Assembly: GCA_964585225.1 (NCBI GenBank)
Contig: CAZPCZ010000058.1
Span: 1-8,504 of the forward strand
Origin: CAZPCZ01 sp964585225
GTDB taxonomy: Bacteria > Patescibacteriota > Patescibacteriia > JACPHY01
Length of the DNA: 8,504 nt
Reading direction: 5' to 3'
Shown: positions 4,964 through 8,504 of the stretch, piece by piece
Layout: every line of letters begins with the position of its first letter
How positions within the stretch are numbered: the stretch's first letter is position 1
Notes under the pieces: generated by a model
Database searches by the model: none
What the model was told of the DNA's origin: nothing
Seen by the model: the letters and a program-made list of their open reading frames with translations, nothing else
Translations under genes and position numbers: made by a program

Positions 4964-5012
4964 GGCCCCACCACTCTGCGAGAGGTGGGGCCGCATCCCA
5001 GGAGGTCAACTC
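4964..5012 (+). promoter_or_regulatory. Module B hairpin and ribosome binding site
   Basis: GGCCCCACC (4964-4972) pairs perfectly with GGTGGGGCC (4984-4992). Inside, after an A-A mismatch, CTC (4974-4976) pairs with GAG (4980-4982) around a TGC loop. The stem has 12 pairs. A short linker and AGGAGGTC (5000-5007), an excellent Shine-Dalgarno, precede ATG 5013. The arrangement parallels 3919-3970. There is no T-run. The hairpin sits just outside the ribosome binding site, so a role in mRNA stability or translation control is possible, as is a role as a recombination or element end. Confidence 0.45.
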
Positions 5013-5140
5013 ATGACCCGGCAACAACTCCAGCTCGAGATCCGCCGCATGACGAACCGGATGGGCGAGGCGAAGCGCAATTTTGTCCCCGAGCAGGTCG
5101 AGCGGCTTCGCATGCTCCGCTTCACCCTCATCCTCCCAAG
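5013..5140 (+). pseudogene. Module B gene start, truncated, unknown family
   Basis: ATG 5013 with its strong ribosome binding site opens MTRQQLQLEIRRMTNRMGEA, then KRNFVPEQVERLRMLRFTLI. About the first 42 codons are strongly G/C-ending and predict a charged amphipathic helix. After about 5140 the frame turns into Arg-rich debris to its stop at 5300, so the gene is truncated. The first 14 residues match the module A start at 3971. I do not recognise the family; the helical start could belong to a small regulatory or structural protein. This copy keeps more of the parent gene than copy A. Confidence 0.4.
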
Positions 5141-5490
5141 ACGGAGAATACCCCGATCCATTCGGCGACGTCGGATAGATCGGCAGTCGGCTCAACGTGT
5201 CTGCCACCTTGCACTCCGCCCATTCACGGGGAGGTTGCGTCCGGTAGTCCTGGCTCATGTTGCAACGTGCCGTCCCTATTCCATCCTCGCGCCGGGATAG
5301 GCTTGACTCGGACGGGAAGCGCGGGGAGGCGTTTGAACGCCTTATCCCCTGGCGTCGTAAGTGCGGGTCTGAGAATCGAAGAGCCCGGGCCGTTCTCCCA
5401 CCCCCTTGGCGAGGAACCGCCGCCACGAACGATCTCAAGCAGCCGATCAATCTCGTCGATAGAGAAGTCGGAATTTCAGAGGGGGAAGTG
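5141..5490. other. Gap with a strong hairpin and an open minus-strand fragment
   Basis: GGCGTT-TG-AACGCC is a perfect palindrome (5328-5341), extended by GGGGA (5323-5327) pairing with TCCCC (5345-5349) after a 3-base bulge; 11 pairs in total with no T-run. On the minus strand a frame is open from 5475 down to 5224 without any ATG. It reads SDFSIDEIDRLLEIVRGGG, then SPRGWENGPGSSILRPALT, and looks like a degraded coding piece; I do not recognise it. A second minus frame (about 5258-5130) reads MSQDYRTQPPREWAECKVAD and could also be a fragment. No promoter for the next gene is clear. Confidence 0.35.
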
Positions 5491-6474
5491 ATGCATCATC
5501 TCATCAGCATCGCTTTGGCGTTGGTCGCGAAACCCATCGGAGACGACGACAGCCGGCGCCGGTACTACGCCGGCACGATCGGAACTCTCCGCATCCAGAT
5601 GGACCTTTCGTACGATGGACGCGAGAATGTGACCGCCCTTTACTTCTACGAGAAGATCGGCCGACCGCTCAAGCTTCGCGGGAAACTGCCGCTCGAAGGT
5701 TCGATGCGCTTGGACGAATTCGATGCCGACAAACGCACCGGTTCGTTCGAAGGCTCCCTCTCCCAGGACGGATGGAGTTTCGAAGGAACCTGGAGGAACA
5801 CAGGGAGCGTCACCCATCCGTTTCATTTGAAGCGAGTCGCCCAGGAGGAGACGACGCGGATCTCACGAGGGTCGAGATTGACGCACGCGTTTCATCGCCC
5901 CGTCCTTTCAGGGAGCGGCGTGTTGGTGACTCATGTCAACCGTTCGCTGGAAAGTGAATCTGACGAGATGATGCAGAGCGGGAGAAAGGCATTGGGCGAA
6001 TCGACGGATTCACCCTGCGAGTATTTGCCCGTGAATGTGTTGGAAGAGAAGGTGACGCTCGCCTACATAGACGAGGATCTCATTTCCGTTCGAAGGCTCC
6101 ACATCATCGACGGCGGGGGAGCTCATGCCAACTACGGCACCGGCTGCGCGACGTTCTGGCTCGAGAACGGCAACGTGCGGGAGCTTCGATTGGCAGACCT
6201 CTTCCAACGCGAACGATTCATCGGGTCTCTCTCGAAGCTCGTCTTGGAAGACCTCAAGCGGCAAGAGGCCTCGCGCGTCTCCTCGGGGGAGGAATGCGGA
6301 CTCGACGAGGAGGATCTTCGAGCCTTCGTCCTGACCCCAGCCGGAATCGAATTCTCATTCGGCCCCTATCACATGGGAAGCTTTGCGGAAGGGACGTATG
6401 TCGTAACGGTGCCCTATCCGACGGTAAAGGGGCTGCTCGATCCAAGGGGACCGACCGCAAGATTCGTGAAGTAG
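5491..6474 (+). CDS. Secreted protein with a C-terminal DUF3298 (RsiV-like) domain, 327 aa
   Basis: ATG 5491 follows AGAGGGGGAAG and gives a short N-terminal hydrophobic segment (MHHLISIALALVAKPIG), probably a signal peptide; the open frame upstream is unrelated debris. Residues 25-115 form a beta-rich domain with YYAGTIGTLRIQMDLS, LYFYEKIGRPLKLRGKL, and a FDADKRTGSFEGSL block, then FEGTWRN, a repeat-like beta-barrel or lipocalin-like arrangement. Residues 185-315 match DUF3298: GGGAHANYG (208-216), the ELRLADLF and LVLEDLKRQE segments, FVLTPAGIEFSFGPYHMGSF and AEGTYVVTVPYP. DUF3298 forms the extracytoplasmic part of anti-sigma factor RsiV and of other envelope proteins, where it binds lysozyme or related ligands in known cases. 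No transmembrane anchor or cytoplasmic anti-sigma region is present. The protein therefore probably acts in periplasm or outside; ligand unknown. Codon use is consistent throughout and the gene looks intact. Confidence 0.72.
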   Translation: MHHLISIALALVAKPIGDDDSRRRYYAGTIGTLRIQMDLSYDGRENVTALYFYEKIGRPLKLRGKLPLEGSMRLDEFDADKRTGSFEGSLSQDGWSFEGTWRNTGSVTHPFHLKRVAQEETTRISRGSRLTHAFHRPVLSGSGVLVTHVNRSLESESDEMMQSGRKALGESTDSPCEYLPVNVLEEKVTLAYIDEDLISVRRLHIIDGGGAHANYGTGCATFWLENGNVRELRLADLFQRERFIGSLSKLVLEDLKRQEASRVSSGEECGLDEEDLRAFVLTPAGIEFSFGPYHMGSFAEGTYVVTVPYPTVKGLLDPRGPTARFVK

Positions 6475-6510
6475 CGAAGCCAACTTGAGCGGTTGATTCT
6501 CATAAGGCCC

Positions 6511-6568
6511 AGGCGATGGCTACGTGATTTCCCCTTATTGGGGGGAGCTCGCCTCTAGCCTCGTTTTT
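6511..6568 (+). terminator. Possible terminator after the DUF3298 gene
   Basis: AGGCGA (6511-6516) pairs with TCGCCT (6549-6554), enclosing an inner stem CCCC (6531-6534) / GGGG (6540-6543) with a TTATT loop. TTTTT follows at 6564-6568, about nine bases after the outer arm. The position, 36 bases after the stop of the gene, suits a terminator, but the T-run is too far from the stem for a classical intrinsic one. Tentative. Confidence 0.3.
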
Positions 6569-6834
6569 CACGGAATAAGGAACGGCTAACCAAGCGCCTT
6601 CGTTAACTGCGCGCAGGGGCGCCCGGAAGGCTCTTGGACGGCCATGCGTTATACGTACTCGGTACAGATCTGCTCATACATCGCCCCACCATCCGTATCC
6701 CCGCCCCCGGGCGGCCTTGACAGTCCCTCGTAGGAACACCCAGAGCGGCCTGCAGGAGGCCACGCGCATCATCCGCAATAATCGCTTGACCGTAGGGGAG
6801 GTAGGATAGTACTGTACATAAGGAGAGATAGGTA
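6569..6834 (+). promoter_or_regulatory. Upstream region of the transposase; probable left end of the insertion sequence
   Basis: No gene is supported here. GTAC-containing near-palindromes recur: GTACTCGGTACA (6655-6666), GTACTGTACA (6809-6818) and GTACTGGGTACA (6832-6843), the last over the transposase start. TTGACC (6786-6791) and TACTGT (6810-6815), 18 bases apart, make a plausible transposase promoter. AAGGAG (6820-6825) is the ribosome binding site. Two small hairpins, CCGCCC/GGGCGG (6701-6714) and GGCCT/AGGCC (6747-6761), lie between. The element's left terminal repeat should be somewhere between 6570 and 6800, but the right end is outside the window, so it cannot be defined. Confidence 0.4.
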
Positions 6835-8504
6835 CTGGGTACATATAACAGTCTGCGGGAAGCCGACTTCTTCCTGCAGCCGGGGGACGCGACGCATCGG
6901 CAGTATGAGGCGTTGCGGGCCTATGTCGTCGAAGGCGTTTCCTCACGAGAGGCCGCGCACCGGTTCGGGTACGCCGAGGGATCCTTTCGGGTCCTCTGCC
7001 ACGCGTTCCGCCACGCTCCCGGCTTCCGGGAGCGTTTCTTCCCGCCGCGGACCCGTGCCACCAAGAGCGATCGAGTTCGCGAACGGGTCGTCGCGTGGCG
7101 CAAGAAGAACCACTCCGTCTACGACATCCATCGGGAACTGGGCGCGGAGGGAATCGGCCTCAGCGTCAATTCCATCTCGGTCCTCCTCCGGGAGGAGGGC
7201 TTCGAGCGGCTGCCCCGGCGGCTGGACGACGAGCGTGCGGATCTGTTGCGGCCCGAGATCGCCGCCGTGGCCGACGTTCGGAGCCTGGATCTGAGCCCCC
7301 GGAAATTCGACACGAGATGCGCGGGACTCTTCCTCTTTATTCCCTTGATGCGCGGGATCGACTTGACGGAGATCGTTCGGGAGATTCGCCTGCCCGGTTC
7401 CCGGATGGTCCCCGCGGAACAGGCGCTCCGAAGCCTGCTGGCCCTGAAGCTGATCGGCAAGGAGCGCCATAGCCACGTCATGGATCTGGTCTTCGATCCG
7501 GGCCTCGCGCTCTTCGCGGGCCTGAATGTCGTACCCAAGCGATCGTATCTCGCCGCCTACAGTTCCCGGGTCGATGCCCGGAAGAATGCCCGATTGATGA
7601 GCGCCTGGTTCCGAGCGGTGCGCGAAGCCGGGCTCTCGACCGGCACCTCCTTCCATCTGGACTTCCACACGATCCCCTTTCACGGAGACGACGAGTTCGT
7701 GGAGCGCCACTCCGTATCCAAACGAAGTCGGCGGCAAAAGGGCGTGCCGGCCTTCTTTGCGCAGGACAGCGATCATCGGGTTTTCTGTTACGCCAATGCG
7801 GACATTTCCAAGCGGGGCCAGCGCGACGAGATCCTGCGGTTCGTCGACTACTGGAAAAGGCACGCCGGCCGCTACCCGGAAGAACTCGTGTTCGATTCTC
7901 AACTGACGACGTACGCGAATCTGTCGAAGCTCAACGCCATAGGGATCCGCTTTCTCACGCTGCGGCGCCGCTCCGAGAACCTCCTCGAGCGGTTGGGGCA
8001 GACTCCGCCGGGGGCCTGGCGGCGCGTCACGCTACGCTCCCTGACCCGAGAATACCGGACCCCGCGGGTGCTGGATGAATCCATCGAACTCACGGGCTAC
8101 TCCGGCCCTCTTCGTCAGTTGAGCGTCGTGGATCTGGGGCACGAAGAACCTACGATCGTCCTGACCAACGACGAGAAGCGGACCCCGGCGACGCTCATCA
8201 CGCGCTATGCGCAACGGATGTTGATCGAGAACGGGTTGGCGGACGCCGTGGACTTCTTCCATCTGGATGCCCTGTCCTCGGCCGTGGGTCTCAAGGTCGA
8301 CTTCGACGTGCAGATCACGTTGATGGCGAGTTGCCTCTATCGGATGATGGGCGAGCGGGTGGGCCGTCAGTATGAGCGAGCGCATGCTCGACAGATCTTT
8401 CGAAATCTGCTGGATGTGCCGGGCGTCGTGGAGATCGGCCCCCACGAGGTCCGAGTGGATCTGGTCAAACACGCGCACAACCCGCTCTTGGCCGCCTCGG
8501 GTCT
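6835..8504 (+). mobile_element. DDE transposase of IS4-like (DDE_Tnp_1) type, 3' end outside window
   Basis: One uninterrupted frame runs from a stop at 6829-6831 to the last base, about 556 codons. Residues 20-100 include QYEALRAYVVEGVSSREAAH with RFGYAEGSFRVL, a helix-turn-helix, then VYDIHRELGAEGIGLSVNSI and LLREEGFERLPRR, a second DNA-binding helix set. The catalytic RNase H-like core shows FHLDFHTIPFHGDD (Asp 276), ELVFDSQLTTY (Asp 354) and YAQRMLIENGLAD, the Y-x2-R-x3-E signature (Tyr 458, Arg 461, Glu 465) of IS4-type transposases; these are the likely D-D-E residues. VPKRSYLAAYSSRV, VSKRSRRQKG and LTLRRRS are further family-like blocks. No ATG lies near the N-terminus: CTG 6835, nine bases after AAGGAG, would start (M)GTYNSLREADFF; the first TTG is at about 6914, inside the conserved region. 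The last visible residues (HNPLLAAS) are close to the usual C-terminus. No frameshift or stop is seen, so the enzyme may be active. Confidence 0.82.

Noticed and set aside
6584..6654. Possible integron attC site (GGCTAAC near 6584, GTTATAC near 6648, 71 bases)
   Set aside because: Neither core fits RYYYAAC or GTTRRRY exactly, the outer arms are complementary at only about four of seven bases, and the inner arms do not pair. Toxin-antitoxin cargo would suit an integron, but no integrase of that type or further site is seen.
6674..6946. 90-codon minus-strand ORF (ending GTVKAARGRGYGWWGDV)
   Set aside because: It overlaps the transposase promoter and start and has no ribosome binding site; the coding-like end is too short to support.
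6943..7902. 319-codon minus-strand ORF
   Set aside because: It is antisense to the transposase, whose frame has clear family motifs; long antisense ORFs are common in GC-rich genes.
8032..8478. 148-codon minus-strand ORF
   Set aside because: Antisense shadow of the transposase C-terminal part, with no recognisable protein features of its own.

Overview
The window is GC-rich bacterial DNA (about 60% by eye). It looks like an accessory or decaying chromosomal region rather than core genome. Lineage cannot be fixed from these genes. The start of an ECF-type sigma factor in the style common in Planctomycetota and Acidobacteriota, secreted DUF3298 and DUF6882 proteins, and a full set of abortive-infection and toxin-antitoxin modules suggest a soil or sediment bacterium with many mobile elements. 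This is inference only.

Layout. 1-282: 3' end of a VOC (glyoxalase-fold) gene. 358-737: two coding-like fragments in different frames, a sigma-factor N-terminus joined to a possible WYL-type piece. 730-795: hairpin, Shine-Dalgarno (SD) sequence and a 12-codon ORF. 859-1053: intact ywbE-like gene. 1054-1543: no convincing gene. 1544-2050 (minus): DUF6882 protein. 2062-2216: frameshifted unknown fragment. 2331-2983: promoter/operator and an intact AbiEi-like antitoxin (DUF6088). 2987-3325: AbiEii toxin cut off after its first nucleotidyltransferase motif. 3312-3640 (minus): frameshifted tyrosine-recombinase N-terminus running head-on into the broken toxin. 3919-4011: hairpin plus start-of-gene module A. 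4031-4808: BrnT toxin and CopG/BrnA-type antitoxin with a clear promoter and operator. 4964-5053: second copy of the hairpin module (B). 5491-6474: secreted protein with a C-terminal DUF3298 domain. 6835 to the end: DDE transposase of the IS4-like superfamily, open at the window edge.

How the parts relate. Two toxin-antitoxin loci lie about 1 kb apart. One (AbiE) has lost its toxin but kept antitoxin and operator. The other (BrnT/CopG) looks functional, though its antitoxin has an abnormal C-terminal extension. Between them lie short 5' or 3' pieces of genes joined at abrupt frame changes, a pattern expected from repeated insertion, illegitimate recombination and deletion.

The least explained signal is a duplicated module at 3919-4011 and 4964-5053: a stable hairpin, then GAGGTC, then ATGACCCG and a short conserved peptide start. 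The two copies match at 42 of 52 positions from the SD onward. The hairpin arms differ in sequence but both still fold. One copy sits in frame upstream of BrnT and the other before a dead fragment. I see no CRISPR array, tRNA, rRNA or replication origin.
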